A stretch of DNA of 38,302 nt from DASXMX01 sp036794395 (GTDB lineage: Bacteria; Planctomycetota; Phycisphaerae; Tepidisphaerales; Tepidisphaeraceae), in assembly GCA_036794395.1 (NCBI GenBank), contig DAIRGS010000029.1, forward strand, positions 1-38,302, given 5' to 3'. The translations under genes were made by a program, and so were the position numbers. Below, piece after piece: positions 16,469 to 24,201 of this stretch (position 1 is its first letter; every line of letters begins with the position of its first letter). Under the pieces are notes generated by a model, which was not told the DNA's origin, did not search any database, and worked only from the letters and a program-made list of their open reading frames with translations.

Positions 16469-17425
16469 ATGCAGATCGGATTTGTGGGTCTTGGGAAAAT
16501 GGGCGGGAACATGGCGCTCCGGCTCGTTCAGGGAGCGCCCGACGGCAGCGCCAAGGGAGGTCATGAGGTCGTCGGATTCGCCAAGGATCCGAATCCCGAT
16601 CTGGTCGGCGTGGGCGGTATCAGCATCGTATCCTCGCTTGAGGCGATGGTGGAGAAACTCGCGGCGCCGCGCGTGGTATGGGTGATGGTGCCGGCGGGTG
16701 ACGCCACCGAATCGGTGATCAGCAACCTGGCAAAGCTGCTTCAGCCGGGCGACATGATCATTGATGGCGGCAACAGTTACTTTAAGGACTCGGTTCGCCG
16801 CGAGCAGGGATTGACGAATCGGCAACTGGGTTTTCTCGATGTCGGCACCAGTGGCGGCGTGTGGGGCCGGCAGGAAGGGTATTGCATGATGGTCGGCGGG
16901 CAGCAGCCGTTCGTGCATCAATGCAAGCCCATCTTCGATACGCTCGCTCCGGCCGATGGCTGGGTGCACACCGGCCCGCCCGGCTCTGGGCATTTTGTGA
17001 AGATGGTCCATAACGGCATCGAGTATGGCCTCATGGCCGCGTACGCTGAAGGTTTTGAGGTGCTGCACAAAGCACCGTTCCCGCTTAACCTCGCGGATAT
17101 CTCGACGGTCTGGAATCGCGGCAGCGTAATTCGATCCTGGCTGCTGGAACTCTCCGAGCGCGTGTTCAAACAGGAAGGCGATCTCAGTCACATCGCCCCC
17201 TACGTGGTCGACAGCGGCGAAGGCCAATGGACCGTGCAAGCCGCGATGGACGAGGCGGTCCCGGCGCCAGTGATCGCCGCGGCGCTGTTTGGGCGCTATG
17301 CCTCACGCGATCCGGAAAACTTCGCGGCGAGATACACGGCAGCGCTTCGCAATCAGTTTGGGGGGCATGAAATTAAAAGAACGGGGGAGAAGCGGATTGC
17401 GCCGACGGGGGAAGTGAAAACGTGA
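16469..17425 (+). CDS. gnd: 6-phosphogluconate dehydrogenase, decarboxylating (short GndA/YqeC-type)
   Basis: A 318-residue enzyme that oxidises and decarboxylates 6-phosphogluconate to ribulose 5-phosphate in the oxidative pentose phosphate pathway. The N-terminal Rossmann motif is GFVGLGKMGGNMALRL. Substrate and catalytic regions are DGGNSYFKDS, FLDVGTSGGVWGRQEGYCMM and GPPGSGHFVKMVHNGIEYG, which includes the catalytic Lys. At about 320 residues it belongs to the short form, often NAD-preferring, rather than the ~470-residue E. coli form. The ATG at 16469 is preceded by AAGGAG. Upstream codons in frame have no similarity. Zwf follows 440 bp downstream, with a small antitoxin-like gene in between. 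Confidence 0.95.
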   Translation: MQIGFVGLGKMGGNMALRLVQGAPDGSAKGGHEVVGFAKDPNPDLVGVGGISIVSSLEAMVEKLAAPRVVWVMVPAGDATESVISNLAKLLQPGDMIIDGGNSYFKDSVRREQGLTNRQLGFLDVGTSGGVWGRQEGYCMMVGGQQPFVHQCKPIFDTLAPADGWVHTGPPGSGHFVKMVHNGIEYGLMAAYAEGFEVLHKAPFPLNLADISTVWNRGSVIRSWLLELSERVFKQEGDLSHIAPYVVDSGEGQWTVQAAMDEAVPAPVIAAALFGRYASRDPENFAARYTAALRNQFGGHEIKRTGEKRIAPTGEVKT

Positions 17426-17520
17426 CTGCTCAATCATGCCTGTATTGAAAGTCAATGCGTCGAAGCCCATCATGGACGTGCAATAAAGGCTGCGCAATAA
17501 TGCGGCCCAGGAAGGTACAT

Positions 17521-17733
17521 GTGAACGCCATCCGGATTTTCCGGCGACTTGACTCGGAGACGGTATACCTGCCGGAGCTCCGCGATATGATCGGAAAAAA
17601 CGTTGAGATTATTGTGCTTGAAGAACCCGATATACGGCAATCCACCGGAGACCTTTCCCTACTTCAGGAAATGGCTGGCACGATTGACTTGGATTTTGAA
17701 GCCATTGAGAACCTTCGCGAGATTAGCAAATGA
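17521..17733 (+). CDS. Antitoxin-like small protein, no partner seen
   Basis: A 70-residue protein (GTG start at 17521, AGGAAGG about 5 nt upstream). The N-terminus NAIRIFRRLDSETVYLPELR, then IGKNVEIIVLEE, forms a beta-rich start like small prevent-host-death or VapB-like antitoxins. The tail (LQEMAGTIDLDFEAIENLRE) is acidic and probably helical, typical of a toxin-binding segment. No toxin gene follows within the 130 bp to zwf. It interrupts an otherwise clean gnd-zwf pair. Assignment is by pattern only. Confidence 0.55.
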   Translation: MNAIRIFRRLDSETVYLPELRDMIGKNVEIIVLEEPDIRQSTGDLSLLQEMAGTIDLDFEAIENLREISK

Positions 17734-17863
17734 TGGAGGGCCCGGGCACCGAGTCCGGTTTCCAAACCACATACGGAGCCAATTGAAGGGTTCTAGATTC
17801 GCGATCCCCACTCGTATGCCGATTTGAGCACAGTCAATCTCGCTGAATGAAAGGTAAATTCAA

Positions 17864-19384
17864 ATGCCCGTCGCCCCTCCATGTGCAGTAGTGATTTTCG
17901 GCGCCAGCGGCGATCTGGCCAAGCGCAAGCTTATTCCCGCTCTTTACGAGCTGGCTCGGCAGAAGATGCTGTCGGAGCAGTTCGTGCTGATTGGGTATTC
18001 CCGGTCGGAATTGAGCGATGAGCAATATCGCGCCGAGTGCCGTGAGGCGGTCCAGAAATTCGCCCGGACCAAGCCGGTCGATGAGGCGGTGCTCAAGCGA
18101 ATTGAGAATGCCACATTTTATGTACGCGGCGACTACGGATCGGAGGAAAATTTCGGCCGGCTCCGTGATAAGCTCGGCCAGCTCGATCAGAAATTTGGCA
18201 CTGCCGGTAACCGCCTGTTCTATCTATCGACTCCCCCAAACACTTTTGAGCCGATCATCACCTGCCTTGGCAAGGCGCGCGATGCTTCGAGCAAGGCATC
18301 CGAACGGATCATCATCGAAAAACCCTTCGGGCGTGATCTGGCCAGCGCCAAGTCCCTCAACGCGCTGCTGCACAAGTATTTCAGCGAAGAGCAGGTTTTC
18401 CGCATCGATCATTATCTGGGTAAGGAAACCGTCCAGAACCTGATGGTGATGCGATTCGCCAACTCGATCTTCGAACCGATCTGGAATTATAAATACATCG
18501 ATCACGTTCAGATCACCGTGAGCGAGACGCTCGGCGTCGGTACACGCGGCGGCTATTACGATAAAAGCGGCGCGCTGCGCGACATGGTGCAGAACCATCT
18601 CTTTCAATTGATGGCGCTGGTAGCCCTCGAACCGCCGGCCGCGTTGGATGCGGTGAGCATTCGGGATGAGAAGGTGAAGGTGTACAAGTCGGTGCGGCCC
18701 TTGCGACCGGAGCATGTGGGGCAGTTTAGTGTTCGCGGGCAGTATTCGGCGGGAGAAGCCGCCGGGCAAAAAACAGCGGGGTATCTGAAGGAAAAAGATG
18801 TTCCCTCGGATTCGCGAACGGAGACGTTCGTGGCGCTGAAGCTGTTTATTGATAATTGGCGCTGGAGCGGGATGCCGTTCTATCTGCGGACGGGGAAGTT
18901 CCTGCCGGAGAAGCTGAGTGAGATTGCGGTGCGGTTTCGGTCGCCCCCGCTAACGCTATTTCAGAAGCAATGTGATTCGCCGGTGTATCCGAACGACCTG
19001 GTCATTCGCGTGCAGCCCGACGAGGGCATTTCCTGGCGCCTCAACGGCAAAGTGCCCGGCGGGCAGATGAACATCAAACCCGTCGCCCTCGATTTCTTCT
19101 ACGAAAAAGCGTTTAACGTCGAACCCCCAGAAGCTTACGAGCGCCTCATCTTCGACTCGATGCTCGGGGATCAAACGCTGTTCATCCGCGGCGACGAAGC
19201 CGAAGCCGCGTGGGCCGTGATCGACCCGATCGAGCAGGGCTGGTCCCAGTCGAAAAATCCGCCGGAGTCATATGGTCCGGGAACGTGGGGACCCAAGCGA
19301 GCGATGGATTTGATCGAACTCGACGGAAGGCGATGGACCCATTCGGCCGAGGAAGCCGAGCCGATTATTGCGTGCTCGCTTTAA
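17864..19384 (+). CDS. zwf: Glucose-6-phosphate 1-dehydrogenase
   Basis: A 506-residue enzyme oxidising glucose 6-phosphate to 6-phosphogluconolactone with NAD(P)+. The N-terminal cofactor motif GASGDLAKRKLIPALY (13-28) and the substrate/catalytic motif RIDHYLGKE (180-188) are both intact, with His183 and Lys187 as binding residues. IEKPFGRDL is also present. Length is typical (480-520). ATG start after AAAGGTAAATTCAA. It follows gnd and the small antitoxin-like gene. No 6-phosphogluconolactonase gene is present in the window, so the pathway set is incomplete here. Confidence 0.97.
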   Translation: MPVAPPCAVVIFGASGDLAKRKLIPALYELARQKMLSEQFVLIGYSRSELSDEQYRAECREAVQKFARTKPVDEAVLKRIENATFYVRGDYGSEENFGRLRDKLGQLDQKFGTAGNRLFYLSTPPNTFEPIITCLGKARDASSKASERIIIEKPFGRDLASAKSLNALLHKYFSEEQVFRIDHYLGKETVQNLMVMRFANSIFEPIWNYKYIDHVQITVSETLGVGTRGGYYDKSGALRDMVQNHLFQLMALVALEPPAALDAVSIRDEKVKVYKSVRPLRPEHVGQFSVRGQYSAGEAAGQKTAGYLKEKDVPSDSRTETFVALKLFIDNWRWSGMPFYLRTGKFLPEKLSEIAVRFRSPPLTLFQKQCDSPVYPNDLVIRVQPDEGISWRLNGKVPGGQMNIKPVALDFFYEKAFNVEPPEAYERLIFDSMLGDQTLFIRGDEAEAAWAVIDPIEQGWSQSKNPPESYGPGTWGPKRAMDLIELDGRRWTHSAEEAEPIIACSL

Positions 19385-19394
19385 GCTCATTCGC

Positions 19395-19739
19395 TCATGG
19401 TGGAGTGGGTACAAGCGGGATGAGTTTCGTGATTAGATCCGGGATATGCACTGTGACAACGCGGTGAATCATGTCTTGGCGAATGTCCCCATACTCGTGT
19501 GCCAGGACGTGACGTTGGGCCACGATCTTCTGCCATGGGATTTCCGGATGGGCCGTCTGAAAAACGTCTGATACGTTGCGCGCGGCCTCGCCGATGATTT
19601 CTATCCGGCGTTCAGTGGCGAGGCGGAGATTCTTGTCCGCCATGTACTGTGTGAACGAAACGCCGGAGAGCGTATCAGCGATCTCTCGCGCGTAGGTGAG
19701 CATATCCCAAAGTCGAGCCGCATCATTGTCAGGCGGCAT
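19395..19739 (-). CDS. hepT: HepT-like ribonuclease toxin (DUF86)
   Basis: A 114-residue protein of the DUF86/HEPN family, which cleaves RNA when not held in check by its MntA partner. The motif R-x4-H-x-Y is exact: Arg76 in RHVLAHEYGDI, with His81 and Tyr83. That Tyr is the residue AMPylated by MntA in characterised systems. The start MPPDNDAARLWDMLTYAREI at 19739 is the usual family opening; an upstream in-frame extension has no similarity. The gene overlaps the end of the MntA gene by 11 bp on the same strand. It is convergent with zwf, with only 10 bp between stop codons. Confidence 0.9.
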   Translation of the reverse strand: MPPDNDAARLWDMLTYAREIADTLSGVSFTQYMADKNLRLATERRIEIIGEAARNVSDVFQTAHPEIPWQKIVAQRHVLAHEYGDIRQDMIHRVVTVHIPDLITKLIPLVPTPP

Positions 19740-20034
19740 ATACCACCCTTCGCGAGCCCAGAATTGCCTGGCGGCGGAACGGGTTCTGAATTGCGGTCTT
19801 TTCCACGAGATCAACATTTCGATGGAAGATCTGTTTGAGCTCCTGGATCATGTCCACCCATTCAAACAGGCTCCACGGCGCTGACGGTTCCAGCTCTACC
19901 AACACGTCGACATCACTGTCTGAACGAAAGTCGTCTCTCAATACTGAACCGAACAGCGAGAACTCATTGACCCGCCATTTTTTACAAAAGGCGGTGATCT
20001 GGTCGAGCGGAAGATCGAGGTTTTCTCTGGTCAC
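19729..20034 (-). CDS. mntA: MntA-type minimal nucleotidyltransferase antitoxin
   Basis: A 101-residue minimal nucleotidyltransferase. The GSx10DxD signature is exact: Gly29-Ser30 in FSLFGSVLRDDF, then Asp41 and Asp43 in SDVDVLVEL. In HepT/MntA systems this enzyme adds AMP groups to the toxin's Tyr and neutralises it. The GTG start at 20034 (VTRENLDLPLDQI) has no Shine-Dalgarno, but a TATACT hexamer lies 9 nt upstream on the minus strand, so the message may be nearly leaderless. It is divergent from rph. A longer frame extends to 20322 but runs antisense into rph. Confidence 0.88.
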   Translation of the reverse strand: MTRENLDLPLDQITAFCKKWRVNEFSLFGSVLRDDFRSDSDVDVLVELEPSAPWSLFEWVDMIQELKQIFHRNVDLVEKTAIQNPFRRQAILGSRRVVYAA

Positions 20035-20076
20035 AGTATTGAGAGTATAACACGCGGCCCCGTTTAACGAGGAATT

Positions 20077-20856
20077 ATGCGAAACGACGGCCGCCGCAAC
20101 GATCAGCTCCGACCGATTGAGATCACCCGCCAATTCACCAAAACCCCTGCCGGATCGGTGCTTTGGAAACAGGGTGATACGATTATTCTTTGCACGGCTT
20201 CGATCGCGCAGGACCTGCCGCCCTGGATGAAGGACGACCGTGCCGGGGGGTGGATCACGGCTGAATACGTCATGCTGCCGGGCTCTGCTCCCCAGCGCAA
20301 GGCGTGGCCCAAGATTGGGCATACGGATTCACGCGGCACCGAAATTCAGCGGCTTATTGGACGCGCGCTTCGCGCCATCATTGATTTGGAGAAGATCGGG
20401 CCACACACGATTGCCGTGGATTGCCAGGTTCTTCAGGCCGATGGAGGCACGCGCACCGCCGCCATCTCCGCGGCGTATGTCGCGCTGGTGGATGCTATTG
20501 CGAAGCTCCCGGCCGAGCTTCCGCCGCCCAAAAAGCCCCTTCCAACGGGTGTAACGCCACCACCCAGGTATGACCCACGGTTTTACGATCCCTCCAAAGC
20601 TTTGGTCGATCAGTTGGCGGCGGTGAGCGTGGGCATTGTGGAGGGAGAATTCCGCCTGGATCTGGATTACTACGACGACAGCCGGGCCAACGTCGATATG
20701 AACGTGGCCTGCACGGCCGGCGGTAAGCTGGTTGAAATTCAGGCCGCGGCTGAAAATGGCGAGGGTTTTGATCGCGCGCAAATGAATGCCCTGCTGGATC
20801 TGGCGGTGAGCGGATGCCAGGAGTTGATGAAGATTCAGCGTCGGGCGCTGGCATAA
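20077..20856 (+). CDS. rph: Ribonuclease PH
   Basis: A 259-residue phosphorolytic 3'-5' exonuclease that trims tRNA 3' ends. The N-terminus MRNDGRRNDQLRPIEI is the family signature. Phosphate and RNA binding regions are seen in LPGSAPQRKAWPKIGHTDSRGTEIQRLIGRALRA and in DCQVLQADGGTRTAAISAAYVAL. The last third is also standard (IVEGEFRLDLDYYDDSRANVDMNV). ATG start with GAGG upstream. In many bacteria rph is coupled to the ITP/XTP pyrophosphatase gene; here the latter follows after a lipoprotein gene. Confidence 0.97.
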   Translation: MRNDGRRNDQLRPIEITRQFTKTPAGSVLWKQGDTIILCTASIAQDLPPWMKDDRAGGWITAEYVMLPGSAPQRKAWPKIGHTDSRGTEIQRLIGRALRAIIDLEKIGPHTIAVDCQVLQADGGTRTAAISAAYVALVDAIAKLPAELPPPKKPLPTGVTPPPRYDPRFYDPSKALVDQLAAVSVGIVEGEFRLDLDYYDDSRANVDMNVACTAGGKLVEIQAAAENGEGFDRAQMNALLDLAVSGCQELMKIQRRALA

Positions 20857-20915
20857 TTTGCGATTTTGATTGGGGTTTCGGTTAGAATCCCCGGCACTTC
20901 GTTGCGGAGGCCTCC

Positions 20916-22052
20916 ATGAGAATCGGATTCCTGTTCAGCTCGTCTTTGATTGCGCTCGTTGCGGTTTCGTGTGGCGAAAACGCCCAGCCGGGCGCTTCGA
21001 CCACTCCTGGCGCGGCGGCGATGGTTCAAACGCCCGGCCTAACCCCGCAGCCTCAAGCCGCACCTCAGAAAACAGGACAAGCTCCCGCTCAGGTCGCCAG
21101 CGCCATAGCGCCAGCTGATGCGCGATGGACAATCCTGTGCGACAAAATTGAAGGCCCCGCCCATGTCGCCCAGGCCACGCTGATCAAATCGCGGCTCATG
21201 CAGACCTCCGGCCTCAGCGACTGGTACGTCATCCACACCGAGAAGGAAAGCTCGATTTACTACGGTTATTACCGTGATTTGGGCGTTCCAACCGAAAAGC
21301 GTCGCGCCGATTTGGACCGCGCACGGCTGGCTGCTTTGGCCGACGCGCGCGGCAATCCAATTATCCGCGGGAACATTCTGGTTCCCGTGGCCACCGCCGA
21401 CCCGACGGCCCCTGCCGACTGGAATCTCCTGAACACGCCGCCGGATGCGTACTGGACGATCGAAATCGCCACATTTGCCGACAATGCCCAGCGGAAAGAC
21501 GCAGCGGTTCAGTTCGTCCGCGATCTTCGGGAGCACGGCGAGAAGAATGCATATTTCTATCACGGCCCGACAGCCAGCTCAGTTTGCATTGGCGCCTGGA
21601 AACGATCGGCCGTGGCGGAGCAGGGCACCGGCATTAGTGGTTCCGGGGCCACGCGCGATGATGCTCACACACAGTCAGCGGATACGCCCCTTCTGGTGCT
21701 GGGCGATGTGCTTCCTCCCAACATGCCCAGCATCGTTCGGGAGCCGGGAACTGGAAAGGCCATGACCGTTATGGCGCAGCGCCTGGAGATCGTCGATCCG
21801 GACTTGAAGCAGAAGACCCTTCAGTACAAAGAGCACTTCGTTAATTATGAAGGGCGCGGCACAGTCAATGGCCAGCCCGATCCATCGGTGCTGGTGGTTA
21901 TTCCTCATGAGCAGTCGGTTGCCACCCAGGACGATTGGCGGCTGACGGGCGGATCTGCTCCCGCCGATGCCCAGCCGCAGCAACCGCCTGTTCAACGCCA
22001 AGCCCCGACCGCCGCCGGCGACAGCGTTTTGCGTTCGCTCGGGGATCACTAG
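20916..22052 (+). CDS. Predicted lipoprotein between rph and rdgB
   Basis: A 378-residue secreted protein. The signal peptide MRIGFLFSSSLIALVAVSC ends in a lipobox-like AVSC, so it is probably a lipoprotein. The mature N-terminus is a low-complexity Ala/Pro/Gln/Thr linker (GASTTPGAAAMVQTP), and the C-terminus is again Pro/Gln-rich (DAQPQQPPVQRQAP). The middle has two segments (around ARWTILCDKIEGPAH and YWTIEIATFADNAQ) that each look like an SPOR-type or similar small alpha/beta domain, with 'WTI...C/A...F' starts followed by a helix and 'V/YFYHGPTASSVCIG'. That resemblance is a suggestion only. ATG start with GGAGG upstream. Its position between two nucleotide-processing genes says little about function. 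Confidence 0.75.
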   Translation: MRIGFLFSSSLIALVAVSCGENAQPGASTTPGAAAMVQTPGLTPQPQAAPQKTGQAPAQVASAIAPADARWTILCDKIEGPAHVAQATLIKSRLMQTSGLSDWYVIHTEKESSIYYGYYRDLGVPTEKRRADLDRARLAALADARGNPIIRGNILVPVATADPTAPADWNLLNTPPDAYWTIEIATFADNAQRKDAAVQFVRDLREHGEKNAYFYHGPTASSVCIGAWKRSAVAEQGTGISGSGATRDDAHTQSADTPLLVLGDVLPPNMPSIVREPGTGKAMTVMAQRLEIVDPDLKQKTLQYKEHFVNYEGRGTVNGQPDPSVLVVIPHEQSVATQDDWRLTGGSAPADAQPQQPPVQRQAPTAAGDSVLRSLGDH

Positions 22053-22054
22053 CC

Positions 22055-22663
22055 GTGGAATTGCTGATCGCCACGGGAAACCCGGGCAAAGCCCGCGAGT
22101 TTCGTGAGATGCTGGGCGTTGAGCGATTTGTCTGGCGAGACCTGTCTGAATTCACCGGCGAGCGCGCAGTCGCCGAAACCGGGCGGACATTTCGTGCTAA
22201 TGCCTGCCTTAAAGCGGCGGGATATGCGCTGCGGCATCAAATCTGGACGCTTGCCGACGACAGCGGGCTTGAGGTTGATGCCCTGGGCAAAAAGCCCGGC
22301 GTTTACAGCGCTCGCTGGGCCGAGATGAATCAAACCGGCCGTGGCGATGCAGACAACAACACAACGCTGCTCGCCCAGATGGCCCATGTTCCGGACGAGC
22401 AGCGCTCAGCTCGGTTCGTCTGCGCGCTGGCGCTGGCCGATCCCAAGGGCCGGATTATTCTCACTGCGCGCGATACTGTTGAAGGAACCCTGCTCCGCGC
22501 CCCACGCGGCAGCAATGGTTTCGGGTATGATCCGCTGTTTCTGATCGAAGCGCTGGGTCAAACCACCGCCGAGTTGTCTTCTGACGAAAAACACCGGATC
22601 AGCCACCGTGGCAAAGCGCTGGGCCGGCTTCGAGAGTTGATGCGGGAAGTGGGATTGCTTTAA
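22055..22663 (+). CDS. rdgB: XTP/dITP diphosphatase (RdgB/HAM1)
   Basis: A 202-residue house-cleaning pyrophosphatase that hydrolyses non-canonical purine triphosphates (dITP, XTP) to keep them out of DNA and RNA. Motifs: ATGNPGKAREF (N-terminal phosphate-binding), LADDSGLEVDALG, SARFVCALALADP, and GSNGFGYDPLF followed by SHRGKALGRL. The start is GTG at 22055, only 2 bp after the lipoprotein stop, which suggests coupling. A longer in-frame extension back to 21935 reads antisense-like sequence and is rejected. Two genes downstream of rph, a common linkage. Confidence 0.96.
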   Translation: MELLIATGNPGKAREFREMLGVERFVWRDLSEFTGERAVAETGRTFRANACLKAAGYALRHQIWTLADDSGLEVDALGKKPGVYSARWAEMNQTGRGDADNNTTLLAQMAHVPDEQRSARFVCALALADPKGRIILTARDTVEGTLLRAPRGSNGFGYDPLFLIEALGQTTAELSSDEKHRISHRGKALGRLRELMREVGLL

Positions 22664-22699
22664 TACTTCGGCGATGATCAGCCAAAAAGAGAATCGTTC

Positions 22700-23116
22700 A
22701 TGAGTCGAATCCTCGTCGCAGTCAGCAGCCCCTGGGCGGCGGAAAAAGCCGCCGACCCCATCGCCGACCTTGCCAAACGGCTCGGCGCGGAAGTGCTCGT
22801 CGTCCATGTCTCGCGCCCCAGCGGTGGCCAACTCCGCGAACAGGAGCAGGCCGATGGCGAAGCCGCGATCCGCCTGCTCCGCGACCGGCTCCAGCAGAAA
22901 AGCGTGCCCGTTCAGGACCTCCTCACCTTCAGCGATGACATCGCTCGCGCGATTCTCAACATCGCCCATGAACGAGAATGCACCCTCATCATGCTCGGTC
23001 TGACCGGCAAAAACGTCTTCGCGAGGCTCTTGGCCGGCAACGTGCCGGTGGAGTTGCTCAAAAACGCTAAAATCCCCGTTCTAATTCTTCCGGCTGAATT
23101 CAATAAGCAGATCTGA
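22700..23116 (+). CDS. Universal stress protein (UspA family)
   Basis: A 138-residue single-domain Usp. The N-terminal strand SRILVAVSSPWAAEKAADP and the C-terminal nucleotide loop LGLTGKNVFARLLAGNVPVELLKNAKIPVLIL fit the fold. The canonical G-x2-G-x9-G-S/T loop is only partly kept (LTGKNVFARLLAGNVPVEL), so ATP binding is uncertain. ATG start preceded by AAAAGAGAA. The reading frame ends 4 bp before a 7-bp tandem-repeat array. Confidence 0.9.
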   Translation: MSRILVAVSSPWAAEKAADPIADLAKRLGAEVLVVHVSRPSGGQLREQEQADGEAAIRLLRDRLQQKSVPVQDLLTFSDDIARAILNIAHERECTLIMLGLTGKNVFARLLAGNVPVELLKNAKIPVLILPAEFNKQI

Positions 23117-23120
23117 ATTG

Positions 23121-23280
23121 TCAGTGGTCAGTGGTCAGTGGTCAGTGGTCAGTGGTCAGTGGTCGGTTGTTTGGATTGTGCAAAGGTTTAGTTCGCGCAC
23201 GGCAACTAACAACTCGTAACTCACCACGAACAACTGACAACCCACAACTGACCACTGACCACGAACAACTGACCACAAAC
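23121..23280. repeat. Heptanucleotide repeat array, inverted pair (TCAGTGG / CCACTGA type)
   Basis: Bases 23121-23162 are six exact copies of TCAGTGG, followed by a degraded unit. From about 23199 to 23280 the complementary units recur in degenerate form (AACAACTGACAACCCACAACTGACCACTGACCAC and similar; about 11 partial units), so the two halves could fold back on each other across about 40 bp. A related array, TCAGTTG on the opposite strand, lies at 38250-38302. No reading frame is conserved in it. Confidence 0.9.
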
Positions 23281-23379
23281 AAAATCGACATTTTTTCAAA
23301 ACTCCTTTGCGTCGGGGCTGCGAGCGATATAATCCCGCCACTCCCCGCCGAACCGGCGGGCTGCAGGAGACCCAACGCG

Positions 23380-24000
23380 ATGGTCGGGAACGGACATGAC
23401 ATGGTGCCCAGGGAAGTTTTCTTCACCAAGGGCGTCGGCCGCCACATCCACAAGCTTCAAAGCTTTGAGCTTGCACTTCGTGATGCGGGGATTGAGAAAC
23501 AGAACCTCGTCCGCGTCTCGTCGATCTATCCGACGAGCTGCAAGATCATTCCCACCAAGGAAGGTCAGCCCAAGCTCAAGCCGGGCCAGATCACTTTTGT
23601 GGTGCTTGCCGAAGCCGCGACCGAAGAGCCCAACCGGCTCATCTGCGCCGGCATCGGCCTGGCGCTGCCACGCAGCCATCCGTACGGCTACATCGCCGAG
23701 CATCACGGATACGGAATGTCCGAAAAGAAAACCGAGGATCTTGTCGAAGATCTCGCTGCCACCATGCTTGCCACGACGCTGGGCATCCCCTTCGATCCCA
23801 ACCAGGCATGGGACGAACGTGAGCAGCAATACAAACTCACGGGCGAAATCGTGAAAACCCGCGCGGTTGTCCAGACCGCCGAGGGTGACAAGACCGGCCT
23901 GTGGACCAGCGTCATCGCCGCCGCGGTGTTCATCCTCGACCCCGCCGCCAATGGCAATCCCGGAGAAGCGCGGCCCGCCAGCGACATGAAAAACGTGTAG
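23380..24000 (+). CDS. Pyruvoyl-dependent arginine decarboxylase
   Basis: A 206-residue proenzyme that cleaves itself to make a pyruvoyl group and decarboxylates arginine to agmatine, feeding polyamine synthesis. The cleavage site is in NLVRVSSIYPTSC (Ser47-Ser48 from the chosen start), matching the family's V-S-S-I motif; Ser48 would become the pyruvoyl group. IPTKEGQPKLKPGQITFVVLAEAAT and the AEHHGYG region are also typical. The chosen ATG at 23380 has CAGGAGA 9 nt upstream. A longer in-frame reading back to 23131 runs through the heptanucleotide repeats and is rejected. A TATAAT element (23328-23333) lies about 46 bp upstream. The orphan PotA-like ATPase is the only other polyamine-related gene seen. 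Confidence 0.93.
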   Translation: MVGNGHDMVPREVFFTKGVGRHIHKLQSFELALRDAGIEKQNLVRVSSIYPTSCKIIPTKEGQPKLKPGQITFVVLAEAATEEPNRLICAGIGLALPRSHPYGYIAEHHGYGMSEKKTEDLVEDLAATMLATTLGIPFDPNQAWDEREQQYKLTGEIVKTRAVVQTAEGDKTGLWTSVIAAAVFILDPAANGNPGEARPASDMKNV

Positions 24001-24019
24001 ATGATGAGAGGCCGACACC

Positions 24020-24180
24020 GTGACACGGGCTTCCCCTTCGGTCTGAGCCTCAGGGTCGAAGACAGCCCGTGCCGGAAACCGCGCAGTATTTGAAACGCGC
24101 ACTCGTGTAAACNNNNNNNNNNCCCCAGCACGGGCTGTCTTCGACCCTGAGGCTCAGACCGAAAGGGAAGCCCGTGTCAC
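24020..24180. repeat. REPIN-like inverted pair, family A copy 1 (contains assembly gap)
   Basis: Bases 24020-24072 and 24128-24180 are reverse complements over 53 nt with one mismatch. Each begins or ends GTGACACGGG / CCCGTGTCAC and can itself fold (CACGGGCT with AGCCCGTG). The spacer between the arms includes a run of ten N at 24113-24122, most likely a scaffold gap caused by the hairpin. Copies 2 and 3 of the family lie at 27957-28065 and 29745-29945. Confidence 0.85.
24113..24122. other. Assembly gap (10 N)
   Basis: Ten undetermined bases interrupt the spacer of a long inverted repeat. The true gap length is unknown; 10 is a conventional placeholder. Confidence 0.95.
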
Positions 24181-24201
24181 CCTTTAAGTCTTTCCAGCTT
24201 C

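Noticed and set aside
16343..17239. 298-codon minus-strand frame over gnd
   Set aside because: Antisense to the 6-phosphogluconate dehydrogenase and lacks any recognisable motif.
20035..20322. N-terminal extension of the MntA reading frame
   Set aside because: It is antisense to rph, and the MntA domain starts at 20034.
23121..23280. CRISPR array
   Set aside because: Units are 7 bp and contiguous, without spacers, and no cas gene is present.
23131..23379. N-terminal extension of the arginine decarboxylase
   Set aside because: It runs through the heptanucleotide repeats and has no ribosome-binding site; the ATG at 23380 does.
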